Positions 6,365 to 12,230 of a stretch of 12,230 nt of DNA are shown here, one piece after another. The position numbers and the translations under genes are program-made. The notes below the pieces were generated by a model. It was not told the DNA's origin. It worked only from the letters and a program-made list of their open reading frames with translations, and searched no databases. Within the stretch, counting starts at the first letter, position 1. Each line of letters starts with the position of its first letter. The stretch is from Actinomycetes bacterium (GTDB lineage Bacteria; Actinomycetota; Actinomycetes; Actinomycetales; Demequinaceae): assembly GCA_023432235.1 (NCBI GenBank), contig JAEYUX010000057.1:1-12230 (forward strand), read 5' to 3'.

Positions 6365-7348
6365 CTACGCCTTGAGCCGGTGGTGCACTCCGTCGGCGAT
6401 CAGGTCTTCGGCAATCTCGACCACCCGTGCACCCGCCTCGAGCGTGACGATGCGCGACGTGTCACCGGTCAGCACCGCATCCCGGAAGGCCTCGTGCTCC
6501 GCCATGAGCGGTTCCTTGCGCTGGAGCGCGTAGCGGGTCACATCGCCCTCTGAAACACCACGGAACGAGCGCAACTGCTCCCAGTCGAGCGTCAGGGTGG
6601 CGTTCTGGAAGTACGTGAGGTCGGCGGTGAGGGTGTCAACGACCAACGCACCCTTCTCGCCCGTGATGACGGTGGTGCGCTCCTTGAAGGGGGTCAACCA
6701 GTTGACGGTGTGAGATGCGATGGTGCCCTTGGAAAGGGTTCCCACTGCAAGCACCATATCCTCGTGCTCGCGACCCGAGCGGTAGGCGGTACGCGCATTG
6801 ACAGACACGTAGTCCTGCTGCGTCACCCATGCCGTGAGGTCGATGTCATGAGAAGCGAGATCCTTGATGACGCCAACATCGGCAATACGACCAGGGAACG
6901 GGCCCTGGCGTCGCGTCGCAATTTGGTAGATCTCGCCGATGAGCCCCTCTTCGATGCGCTGGCGTGCGGTCTGAACAGCTGCGTTGTAGCGCTCGATATG
7001 GCCCACGCCGCCAACGAGACCCTTGTCAGCGAAGAGTGTGGCGAGCTGACGGCCAGCCTCAGACGTCGAGGCAACGGGCTTCTCGATCAGCGCATGAACA
7101 CCCGCTTCCGCCAGCGCCACTCCGAGCTCAAGGTGGTAGATCGTCGGCGTCGCGATGACGCAGTAATCAACGCCCAGTTTGAGGAAGGTCTCAAGGTCGC
7201 GCACCACGGCGCGGCCCTGGACTTCCGCGGGCACGTTATCCGCTGGGTCGTAAACGCCAACAAACTCAACACCGTCGAGCTGGGAGAGAACTCGGCTGTG
7301 GTGACGGCCCATCACGCCAAGGCCAAGGACTCCTGCGCGTAGCGTCAT
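6365..7348 (-). CDS. Gfo/Idh/MocA-family NAD(P)-dependent sugar dehydrogenase, WbpB/WlbA or GnnA-like
   Basis: A 327-residue protein of normal family length. The Rossmann motif GVLGLGVMG (6-14) opens the N-domain, and IEKPVAST (88-95) carries Lys90 of the conserved EKP triad. The C-domain shows GHIERYNAAV (116-125), an ERFN-like motif common in UDP-N-acetylglucosamine 3-dehydrogenases, and DLASHDIDL (163-171) with the likely catalytic His167. It should oxidise C3 of a UDP-N-acetyl-hexosamine, or of its uronic acid, to a 3-keto sugar that the adjacent aminotransferase then aminates. The ATG at 7348 overlaps the TAA of the aminotransferase by one base (TAATG), so translation is tightly coupled. 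Gfo/Idh enzymes are broad and inositol or other polyol dehydrogenases are related, but the direct coupling to a sugar aminotransferase and the WbpD-like gene nearby favour the amino-sugar role. WbpB-type versus GnnA-type cannot be settled from sequence alone. Confidence 0.87.
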   Translation of the reverse strand: MTLRAGVLGLGVMGRHHSRVLSQLDGVEFVGVYDPADNVPAEVQGRAVVRDLETFLKLGVDYCVIATPTIYHLELGVALAEAGVHALIEKPVASTSEAGRQLATLFADKGLVGGVGHIERYNAAVQTARQRIEEGLIGEIYQIATRRQGPFPGRIADVGVIKDLASHDIDLTAWVTQQDYVSVNARTAYRSGREHEDMVLAVGTLSKGTIASHTVNWLTPFKERTTVITGEKGALVVDTLTADLTYFQNATLTLDWEQLRSFRGVSEGDVTRYALQRKEPLMAEHEAFRDAVLTGDTSRIVTLEAGARVVEIAEDLIADGVHHRLKA

Positions 7349-8430
7349 TACGCACCTGCCTTCGCGACGGCGTTCACCGCTTCGACAATCTGGTCACGTT
7401 CGGCGTCCGTAAGGCCTGGGTACACCGGCAGGGACAGCACCTCTTGCGCCACCTTCTCGGTGACGGGAAGGTCGAGTTCCAAACCGAAGCTGGGGAGACG
7501 GTGGATCGGCGTTGGGTAGTACACCCCCGAACCAACCCCACGCTCTGCAAGTGCTGCCGCGAATGCGTCGCGGTCGCCACCCTCCACACGGATCGTGTAC
7601 TGGTGGTACACGTGCACCGCTCCCGGGGCAACCGGCGGCACGACGACGCCCTCAAGGTTCTCGTCAAAGTACGCGGCATTCGCCTGACGTGCCGCAGTCC
7701 ACTCAGCGAGCCGGCCCAACTGCACACGACCGATCGCCGCGTGGAGGTCAGTCATACGGGTGTTGAAGCCCACCACCTCGTTCGCGTAACGCTTCTCCAT
7801 GCCCTGGTTGCGCAGGAGACGCACAGTCCGAGCGAAATCCGCCGAGCCGGTAGTCACCATGCCACCCTCACCCGACGTCATGTTCTTGGTGGGGTAGAAG
7901 GAAAAGGATCCAGCGAGTCCGAATGCTCCAACGGGAGTGCCATTGAGCGAAGCGGCGTGCGCCTGAGCAGCGTCCTCGAACAGCAGCAAACCGTGCTTGT
8001 CCGCAAGAGCGGTGAACGCGTCCATCGCGGCGGGGTGTCCGTAAAGGTGCACCGGCATGATCGCTTTGGTTCGCTCGGTGATGGCGGCTTCAGCGGCAGC
8101 GGGGTCCAAATTGAAGTAGTCGCCCTCGATGTCAGCAAACACCGGCGTGGCGCCCGTGAGCGCCACCGAGTTGCCAGTTGCGGCGAAGCTGAAGGACGGC
8201 ACGATGACCTCATCGCCCGGGCCGATCCCCGCGGCCACGAACGCCATGTGCAAGGCCGACGTGCCGGAGTTCACCGCCACACACTCGCGCCCGCCAACAA
8301 CGTGAGAGAACTCTTGCTCAAAGGCAGCAACTTCCGGGCCTTGGGCGAGCATGCCGGATTCGAGAACGCGATTAACGGCCTCGCGCTCCTCGGCACCGAT
8401 GTAGGGCTTGGCAGCGGGAATCATGTGCAT
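7348..8430 (-). CDS. DegT/DnrJ/EryC1-family PLP-dependent sugar aminotransferase, WbpE/WlbC or GnnB-like
   Basis: A 360-residue protein, full length for the family. It starts MHMIPAAKPYIG and contains VLESGMLAQGPEV (22-34), NSGTSALH (54-61) for PLP-phosphate contact, FEDAAQAH (151-158) with Asp153 to hold the pyridine nitrogen, and SFSFYPTKNMTSGEGG (175-190) with Lys182 as the Schiff-base lysine. Enzymes of this group transfer the amino group of glutamate to a 3- or 4-keto nucleotide sugar. Coupling to the Gfo/Idh dehydrogenase indicates amination at C3, as in WbpB/WbpE or GnnA/GnnB pairs. ATG 8430 or the second ATG at 8424 (giving MIPAAKPYIG) could be the start; neither has a clear ribosome site. 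It is the first gene of a minus-strand unit with a TATGAT -10 candidate at 8484-8479. Confidence 0.9.
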   Translation of the reverse strand: MHMIPAAKPYIGAEEREAVNRVLESGMLAQGPEVAAFEQEFSHVVGGRECVAVNSGTSALHMAFVAAGIGPGDEVIVPSFSFAATGNSVALTGATPVFADIEGDYFNLDPAAAEAAITERTKAIMPVHLYGHPAAMDAFTALADKHGLLLFEDAAQAHAASLNGTPVGAFGLAGSFSFYPTKNMTSGEGGMVTTGSADFARTVRLLRNQGMEKRYANEVVGFNTRMTDLHAAIGRVQLGRLAEWTAARQANAAYFDENLEGVVVPPVAPGAVHVYHQYTIRVEGGDRDAFAAALAERGVGSGVYYPTPIHRLPSFGLELDLPVTEKVAQEVLSLPVYPGLTDAERDQIVEAVNAVAKAGA

Positions 8431-8478
8431 CCAATCATGGGAGGCGGGGCACTCGGCCAGCGGTTAGGCAACGAGTCG

Positions 8479-8484
8479 ATCATA
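8479..8484 (-). promoter_or_regulatory. Candidate -10 element (TATGAT) for the aminotransferase-dehydrogenase unit
   Basis: On the minus strand TATGAT differs from TATAAT at one base and sits 48 bases before the ATG at 8430, so transcription would begin near 8472 with a leader of about 42 bases. No clear -35 is found at the usual 16-18 base spacing. The 128-bp space to galE is divergent, so a promoter on each strand is expected. Confidence 0.4.
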
Positions 8485-8546
8485 ACGAGCACACCCCGGG
8501 ACCTTTGTCAGGTGATGGTCGGCGCGGGCGTGGCGAGCCGACCAAC

Positions 8547-8552
8547 TACGCT
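8547..8552 (+). promoter_or_regulatory. Candidate -10 element (TACGCT) for a leaderless galE transcript
   Basis: TACGCT fits TANNNT and ends six bases before the galE ATG at 8559, so the transcript would start at or next to the start codon. No Shine-Dalgarno sequence precedes the ATG. The geometry matches that of the acetyltransferase gene at 3349-3361. Confidence 0.5.
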
Positions 8553-8558
8553 GGCGCC

Positions 8559-9536
8559 ATGAGAGTCGCGGTCACTGGCGGTGCTGGCTACATCGGCGCG
8601 CACACCGTCGACGCCCTGCAGTCCCGCGGTGACGACGTCCTGGTTGTGGACGATCTATCGACCGGAGACAGCGCGCGTCTCAGCGATGTCGACGTCCTCG
8701 AACTCGACCTCGCGAGCGACGACGCCGGGGCGACTCTGGGGCGCCACTTCCGTGAGCGTCGGCCCGACGCCGTCATCCACTTCGCCGCCCTCAAGCGGGT
8801 TGACGAGTCGATTGAGCGTCCCGGCCACTACTACCGTGTCAACCTGGCAAGCACCGTTGCCGTCATCGATGCGATGCGTGACGCAGCGGTTCCGTCTCTC
8901 CTCCTCTCGTCTTCCGCTGCTGTGTATGGCGAGGTGAGCGGTCGCGTCGATGAGTCGCATCCCACGCTTCCGCTCAATCCTTATGGAGCCACGAAGCTCG
9001 CATGCGAGGTGCTCGTGGACGCCGCCGCCCGGGCAGGGCACCTTCGCGGCGCCTCTTTGCGTTACTTCAATGTGGCCGGCAGTTCACGGCCAGTTCTTGC
9101 AGACCGCACCATCGCCAATCTTGTGACGATCGTGATGGATCGCATTTCGCGAGGCGAGCCGCCGGTGATCCTGGGCGATGACTACTCGACTCCCGACGGC
9201 ACCTGCATCCGCGATTTCATTCACGTGGCGGATGTCGCGAGTGCCCACGTGGCGGTTCTCGACTGGCTCAACACCGCAAGCGGACACACCGCTCTCAATA
9301 TCGGTACCGGCGTCGGCACGTCTGTGCGAGACGTTGTTGCCCTCATCACCGAGGCGATGGGCTCGCATCTCGAGCCAATCGTTGCGCCGCGCCGCGAGGG
9401 AGATCCGGCCGAGTCGGTCGCCGACGTCTCTGCGGTGACGAGCCTCACCGGCTGGCGAGCCGCCTATAGCCTTGACCAGACCGTCAAATCAGCCGTCGAT
9501 GCCCACACATGGTGGGCCGCGCAACCTCACGCGTAG
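8559..9536 (+). CDS. galE: UDP-glucose 4-epimerase (GalE), extended SDR family
   Basis: A 325-residue protein. The NAD-binding loop GGAGYIG (7-13) follows the first strand; VVDDLSTG (29-36) is the second-strand region; HFAALKRVDES (74-84) and LLLSSSAAVYGE (114-125) hold the substrate loop and Ser119; PYGATK (141-146) has the catalytic Tyr142 and Lys146. The segment YSTPDGTCIRDFIHVADVA is a hallmark of GalE and separates it from dTDP-glucose dehydratases. It interconverts UDP-Glc and UDP-Gal, and some members also use UDP-GlcNAc/UDP-GalNAc. In this locus it probably supplies a galacto-configured donor. The chosen ATG gives the normal MRVAVTGGAGYIG start; an upstream TTG at 8505 would add 18 unlike residues. 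The next gene begins four bases after the stop, so the two are one operon. Confidence 0.93.
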   Translation: MRVAVTGGAGYIGAHTVDALQSRGDDVLVVDDLSTGDSARLSDVDVLELDLASDDAGATLGRHFRERRPDAVIHFAALKRVDESIERPGHYYRVNLASTVAVIDAMRDAAVPSLLLSSSAAVYGEVSGRVDESHPTLPLNPYGATKLACEVLVDAAARAGHLRGASLRYFNVAGSSRPVLADRTIANLVTIVMDRISRGEPPVILGDDYSTPDGTCIRDFIHVADVASAHVAVLDWLNTASGHTALNIGTGVGTSVRDVVALITEAMGSHLEPIVAPRREGDPAESVADVSAVTSLTGWRAAYSLDQTVKSAVDAHTWWAAQPHA

Positions 9537-9540
9537 AACG

Positions 9541-10536
9541 ATGACCCCTCCCACGCAATCGCCCACCATTTCCGTCGCCCTGTGCACGTACAACAGCGGC
9601 GACTACATCGACGCCCAACTCCGCAGCATCCTCGACCAAGACCTCCCGGTCACCGAGGTAGTCGTTGGTGATGACGGATCCACAGACGGCACCGTGGACC
9701 GCATCCGCGCGATCGCCGCGGAGCACCCGCGCGGCGACACCGTTCGCATCGCTTTCACCGAACGTGCCGGGGGCGTTGTCGCCAACTTCTCTCGCACGCT
9801 CAGCGCCTGCACCGGCGATGTGATTGCCCTCTCGGACCATGACGACGCCTGGCATCCGGCCAAGACCTCAACACTGGTCCCTCAACTCGCCGCAACTGGC
9901 CCGCGCGCCATGATCTTCACGGACGCCCGCCTTATCGATGGCAACGGCGCACCGACCGGCCGCACGCTCTTTGAGGCCTATGGCGTGAGCGACAGCGAGC
10001 TCAGCGACGTCCGCGAGCGCGAGGCCCCCTCCGCACTCATTCGCCGCAACATCATCACGGGCGCCACGGCGATGCTGACGCGCGACCTCTTGGAGCCGGC
10101 CCTTCCCATTCCTCGCGGCTTCATCCACGACGAGTGGCTCGCCTTCATCGCCGCCGCAACCGGCACTCTTGAGGTCGAGACCACCCCACTCATCGATTAC
10201 CGCGTCCACGGCACCAACCAGATTGGCGTGCCTCCCAGTTCACTGTGGGGTCAGGTTCGAGTCGCCATGCGTGCACGCCGCAGTCGCTACGAGGTCCTCC
10301 GCGACCGCGCCCGCTCGCTTCGCGAACGTCTCGCCTCACAATCGCCGCAAGCGAGCGAGGCGACCCTCAGCCTCCTTGCCGAGAAAGCCGCTTTCGAAGA
10401 TGCCCGTGCCCATATGCCCGCCTTCTGGCCGGCACGCCTCCCCGGCATTCTCAAGCGCTACCGCCGCGGCGACTACGCACGCTTCACTCACCGCCCTGAA
10501 CTCGAACGCTTGAGGGACCTCATTCAGCCCATGTAG
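9541..10536 (+). CDS. GT2 (GT-A fold) glycosyltransferase, rhamnosyltransferase-like
   Basis: A 332-residue protein with SVALCTYNSGDYI (11-23) at the N-terminus, VVVGDDGSTDGT (40-51) for the nucleotide, and ALSDHDDAWHPAK (96-108) carrying the metal-binding acidic residues; the SD-x-DD-x-W pattern is common in bacterial rhamnosyl- and related GT2 enzymes. FIHDEWLAF (about 198-206) would be the region of the catalytic base. The basic C-terminal third (about residue 235 onward) has no obvious membrane segment and may contact the membrane or acceptor. It should be an inverting transferase that adds a sugar during assembly of the surface glycan; donor and acceptor cannot be read from sequence. ATG 9541 lies four bases after the galE stop. 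An in-frame start at 9472 inside galE would add 23 unlike residues and was not used. Confidence 0.88.
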   Translation: MTPPTQSPTISVALCTYNSGDYIDAQLRSILDQDLPVTEVVVGDDGSTDGTVDRIRAIAAEHPRGDTVRIAFTERAGGVVANFSRTLSACTGDVIALSDHDDAWHPAKTSTLVPQLAATGPRAMIFTDARLIDGNGAPTGRTLFEAYGVSDSELSDVREREAPSALIRRNIITGATAMLTRDLLEPALPIPRGFIHDEWLAFIAAATGTLEVETTPLIDYRVHGTNQIGVPPSSLWGQVRVAMRARRSRYEVLRDRARSLRERLASQSPQASEATLSLLAEKAAFEDARAHMPAFWPARLPGILKRYRRGDYARFTHRPELERLRDLIQPM

Positions 10537-10543
10537 CAGGCGA

Positions 10544-10574
10544 TTTACCTCCTCTAACGCATCGGGGGTAAGGT
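10544..10574 (+). promoter_or_regulatory. Candidate promoter for the thi operon (TTTACC ... TAAGGT)
   Basis: TAAGGT (10569-10574) fits the -10 pattern, and TTTACC (10544-10549) is a weak -35 match 19 bases upstream, a long spacing. Transcription would begin near 10581, just before the first paired base of the riboswitch at 10584, which supports the placement. Confidence 0.35.
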
Positions 10575-10583
10575 GACACCACA

Positions 10584-10681
10584 CGACAGGGGAGCGCTTC
10601 GCCGCGAGGCAAGAGCGCTGAGAGTGCGGACAAGCCGCAGACCCTCGAACCTGATCCGGCTCGCACCGGCGTAGGGAGTCG
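10584..10681 (+). promoter_or_regulatory. TPP (thiamine diphosphate) riboswitch aptamer, THI box
   Basis: The conserved elements occur in order: GGGGAGC (10589-10595), CTGAGA (10618-10623), ACCCTCGAACCTGATC (10641-10656) and GCGTAGGGA (10669-10677). Base pairs I can draw are the closing stem CGAC/GTCG (10584-10587 with 10678-10681), GGG/CCC (10590-10592 with 10642-10644), GCGCT/AGCGC (10594-10598 with 10614-10618), an extra hairpin TGCGG/CCGCA (10625-10629 with 10635-10639), and CCGG/CCGG (10656-10659 with 10666-10669). This is the standard TPP aptamer. The downstream gene encodes a thiamine-binding protein, which fits repression when TPP is plentiful. Confidence 0.96.
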
Positions 10682-10691
10682 AGTCTCGTCC

Positions 10692-10708
10692 CCTCCTGAC
10701 CTGGGAGG
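10692..10708 (+). promoter_or_regulatory. Shine-Dalgarno-masking hairpin, expression platform of the TPP riboswitch
   Basis: CCTCC (10692-10696) is perfectly complementary to GGAGG (10704-10708), the ribosome site of thiB four bases before its ATG, with a seven-base loop. A competing pairing exists: GGAG (10675-10678) inside the conserved 3' end of the aptamer can pair with CTCC (10693-10696). When TPP holds the aptamer folded, the first hairpin would form and block translation. No U-run follows, so control of translation is more likely than intrinsic termination. This mechanism is inferred from pairing by eye. Confidence 0.65.
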
Positions 10709-10712
10709 AATC

Positions 10713-11774
10713 ATGAAGATCACCTATGCACTATCCATTGCCGCAGCAGGCGCGCTGCTGCTTGGCGCCTGTTCGAGCGGGAGCGACGCCCCGGCGTCGT
10801 CCGCTACGGCGGCAAGCACAGGGGCCGACGCTGGCCCCACCGCAGGCGGCTCCGTCACCGTGCTCGTCTACGACAGCTTTGCGCTCCCGGACGAGGTCAT
10901 CGCTGACTTCACCGCCACCACGGGCATTGATGTCACCTTTGAGCCCGTGGGCGATGCGGGCGTGCTGACCAACCAGATCGCCCTCACCGCAGGGGTTCCG
11001 TTGGGCGACGCCGTCTACGGCATCGACAACACCTTCGCGTCCCGTGCGATCGCATCGGGCGCTCTTGCCGACTACGTCTCCCCGGCAGCGGTTGAGTCGG
11101 TTGACGGCAAGCTGACCGCTATCGACTTTTCGGACGTGTGCTTCAACGTCGACCTCGCCGCCTTTGGCGCCGACAACCCCGCACCCGAGACGCTCGACGA
11201 CCTCCTCGACCCCGCCTACGCGGGCAAGGTGTCGGTCTCGAATCCCACCACCTCATCGCCTGGCCTCGCCCTCTTGCTCAGCACGTACGAGACCTACGGT
11301 GACGGCTGGGCCGACTACTGGCGTCAGCTCCGTGACAACGACCTCAAGGTGACCGCCGGCTGGTCGGACACGTACTTTGTCGATTTCTCGGCTCCCAACT
11401 ACGGCGGCGACTACCCCATCGTCCTCAGCTACGCGTCGTCACCTCCGTCCGAAGTGATCGACGGCGAACCCACCACTGCCGCGCTGCTCGACACGTGCTT
11501 CCGCCAAACCGAGTACGCGGGCGTCCTGGAAGGCGCGGAGAACCCTGAGGGCGCGAAGGCCGTTGTCGACTGGCTCCTCAGCGACACCGTGCAAAGCGCA
11601 CTGCCGGGAAGCATGTACGTCTACCCGATCTCCCCCACGGCAACGATCCCTGCCGACTGGGAGCAGTTCGCTCCGCTGTCCGACAACCCGGTCATCATGG
11701 ACCCGGCGGACATTGACGCGAACCGTGACCGCTTGCTGCGCGAGTGGACCGAGATTGTGATCGAGGGCCGCTAA
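10713..11774 (+). CDS. thiB: Thiamine ABC transporter substrate-binding lipoprotein
   Basis: A 353-residue protein. Residues 1-20 form a lipoprotein signal with lipobox LGAC, so Cys20 would be lipidated and the mature protein anchored on the outer face of the membrane. A Ser/Ala/Gly/Thr-rich linker (21-46) follows. The binding domain begins VTVLVYDSFALPDEVIADF and contains DAVYGIDNTFASRA, then YWRQLRDNDLKVTAGWSDTYF and PIVLSYASSP, which correspond to segments of the E. coli thiamine-binding protein (TbpA/ThiB). It should capture thiamine, and perhaps its phosphates, for the ABC importer. GGGAGGA lies just before the ATG and can be masked by the leader hairpin. The permease gene starts four bases after the stop. 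The TPP riboswitch upstream independently supports thiamine as ligand. Confidence 0.94.
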   Translation: MKITYALSIAAAGALLLGACSSGSDAPASSATAASTGADAGPTAGGSVTVLVYDSFALPDEVIADFTATTGIDVTFEPVGDAGVLTNQIALTAGVPLGDAVYGIDNTFASRAIASGALADYVSPAAVESVDGKLTAIDFSDVCFNVDLAAFGADNPAPETLDDLLDPAYAGKVSVSNPTTSSPGLALLLSTYETYGDGWADYWRQLRDNDLKVTAGWSDTYFVDFSAPNYGGDYPIVLSYASSPPSEVIDGEPTTAALLDTCFRQTEYAGVLEGAENPEGAKAVVDWLLSDTVQSALPGSMYVYPISPTATIPADWEQFAPLSDNPVIMDPADIDANRDRLLREWTEIVIEGR

Positions 11775-11778
11775 CACG

Positions 11779-12230
11779 ATGCCCCCTCTTGCACGGCGCG
11801 GGACTGTCGCGGCAATCGCCGCGGCGGTCCCCGTCGTGTTCTTGGGGGTCTTTTTTGCATGGCCACTGCTCGCCACTGTGCGGCGCGCGGTGCTTGGCGG
11901 CGCTCAGGACGGCGCGGGGGTATCGGCCCGCAGCGTCGTGGACGCGGCCGGGACGACACTGTGGCTGGCAGGCGCGGGCACGGCGCTGACGCTCGCCGTG
12001 GGACTTCCCGCGGCATGGGCGCTCTACCGCCGACGCTGGCCCGGCTCTCGCGTCATTGCGGCGGCGCTCACCGCGCCCTTTGTGCTTCCCACCGTGGTGG
12101 TGGCGCTCGCCTTCCTCACTCTCCAGCGGGACATGATTCCGGCGCTTGGTGCGCGCCATGGGCTACCCGCGATCATCGCCGCTCTTGCCTTCTTCAACGT
12201 CGCCGTCGTGTTGCGCACGGTGGGGCCCGC
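11779..12230 (+). CDS. thiP: Thiamine ABC transporter permease, N-terminal part (runs off the right edge)
   Basis: The frame is open from ATG 11779 to the window end, 150 residues plus two bases. A first membrane helix (about 9-31, with VPVVFLGVFFAWPLLATV) is followed by a short loop, a second helix (about 61-80, LWLAGAGTALTLAVGLPAAW) and a third that includes LTAPFVLPTVVVALAFL (about 96-112), the start of the binding-protein-dependent transport domain. FFNVAVVLRTVGP at the end resembles the corresponding part of ThiP, the large fused permease of the thiamine importer. It follows thiB by four bases and shares its riboswitch-controlled message; GAGGG at 11763-11767 is a weak ribosome site. The ATPase gene (thiQ) would be expected beyond the window. 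The GC content is very high here. Confidence 0.88.
   Translation, partial: MPPLARRGTVAAIAAAVPVVFLGVFFAWPLLATVRRAVLGGAQDGAGVSARSVVDAAGTTLWLAGAGTALTLAVGLPAAWALYRRRWPGSRVIAAALTAPFVLPTVVVALAFLTLQRDMIPALGARHGLPAIIAALAFFNVAVVLRTVGP

Noticed and set aside
6365..7348. Inositol 2-dehydrogenase or other catabolic Gfo/Idh enzyme
   Set aside because: The start codon is fused to the stop of a DegT sugar aminotransferase, and the GHIERYN motif fits UDP-sugar 3-dehydrogenases better. No inositol genes are nearby.
8505..8558. TTG start 18 codons upstream of galE
   Set aside because: The added residues precede the normal MRVAVTGGAGYIG N-terminus of the family and the TACGCT -10 candidate lies within them.
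7444..8562. Long plus-strand open frame (372 codons) opposite the aminotransferase
   Set aside because: It is the antisense of a gene with full PLP-enzyme motifs. Its own product is rich in Arg/His/Gly with no recognisable domain and no ribosome site, as expected of a shadow frame in GC-rich DNA.
9472..9540. GT2 start inside galE
   Set aside because: It would add 23 residues unlike GT2 enzymes, while ATG 9541 directly follows the galE stop and gives a normal N-terminus.
10589..10712. Intrinsic transcription terminator as the riboswitch output
   Set aside because: The hairpin at 10692-10708 overlaps the ribosome site and has no U-run after it, so masking of the ribosome site explains it better.

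Overview
The window looks like a chromosomal segment of a high-GC Gram-positive bacterium (Actinobacteria; a Micrococcales-type genus is my guess, but nothing here fixes it). The reasons are the GC-rich third codon positions, the use of GTG as well as ATG starts, TANNNT-type -10 elements, genes that appear to be leaderless, a DUF2304 protein paired with a small GT2 glycosyltransferase, and a DUF2142 membrane protein. No gap between genes exceeds about 180 bases. I see no rRNA, tRNA, CRISPR array, transposase or phage gene.

Positions 1 to about 10540 form a cell-surface glycan locus in blocks of alternating direction. Block A (minus, about 3219 down past 1) holds a GT4 glycosyltransferase, a Wzx/PST-type flippase and the first part of a DUF2142 membrane protein. 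Block B (plus, 3361-5018) holds a WbpD/WlbB-type left-handed beta-helix N-acetyltransferase, a DPM1/GtrB-type GT2 glycosyltransferase and a small DUF2304 membrane protein. Block C (minus, 8430 down to 5015) holds a DegT-family sugar aminotransferase, a Gfo/Idh-type sugar dehydrogenase and a second GT4 glycosyltransferase. Block D (plus, 8559-10536) holds galE and a second GT2 glycosyltransferase. Blocks A/B and C/D each start from a short divergent promoter region. Blocks B and C converge, and their stop codons overlap.

Together these genes could make a nucleotide-activated amino sugar: 3-dehydrogenation, 3-transamination, then N-acetylation to a 2,3-diacetamido sugar. GalE would add a galacto-configured sugar. 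Four glycosyltransferases could build a repeat unit, the flippase could move lipid-linked material across the membrane, and the DPM-like GT2/DUF2304 pair could make a polyprenyl-phosphate sugar for a membrane transferase. DUF2142 is a possible candidate for that transferase. The enzyme that would oxidise the sugar to a uronic acid (WbpA type) and a polymerase are not in the window.

Positions 10540-12230 begin an unrelated unit: a TPP riboswitch, a thiamine-binding lipoprotein (thiB) and the start of its ABC permease (thiP). The riboswitch leader contains a hairpin that can mask the Shine-Dalgarno sequence, which suggests control of translation by thiamine diphosphate.
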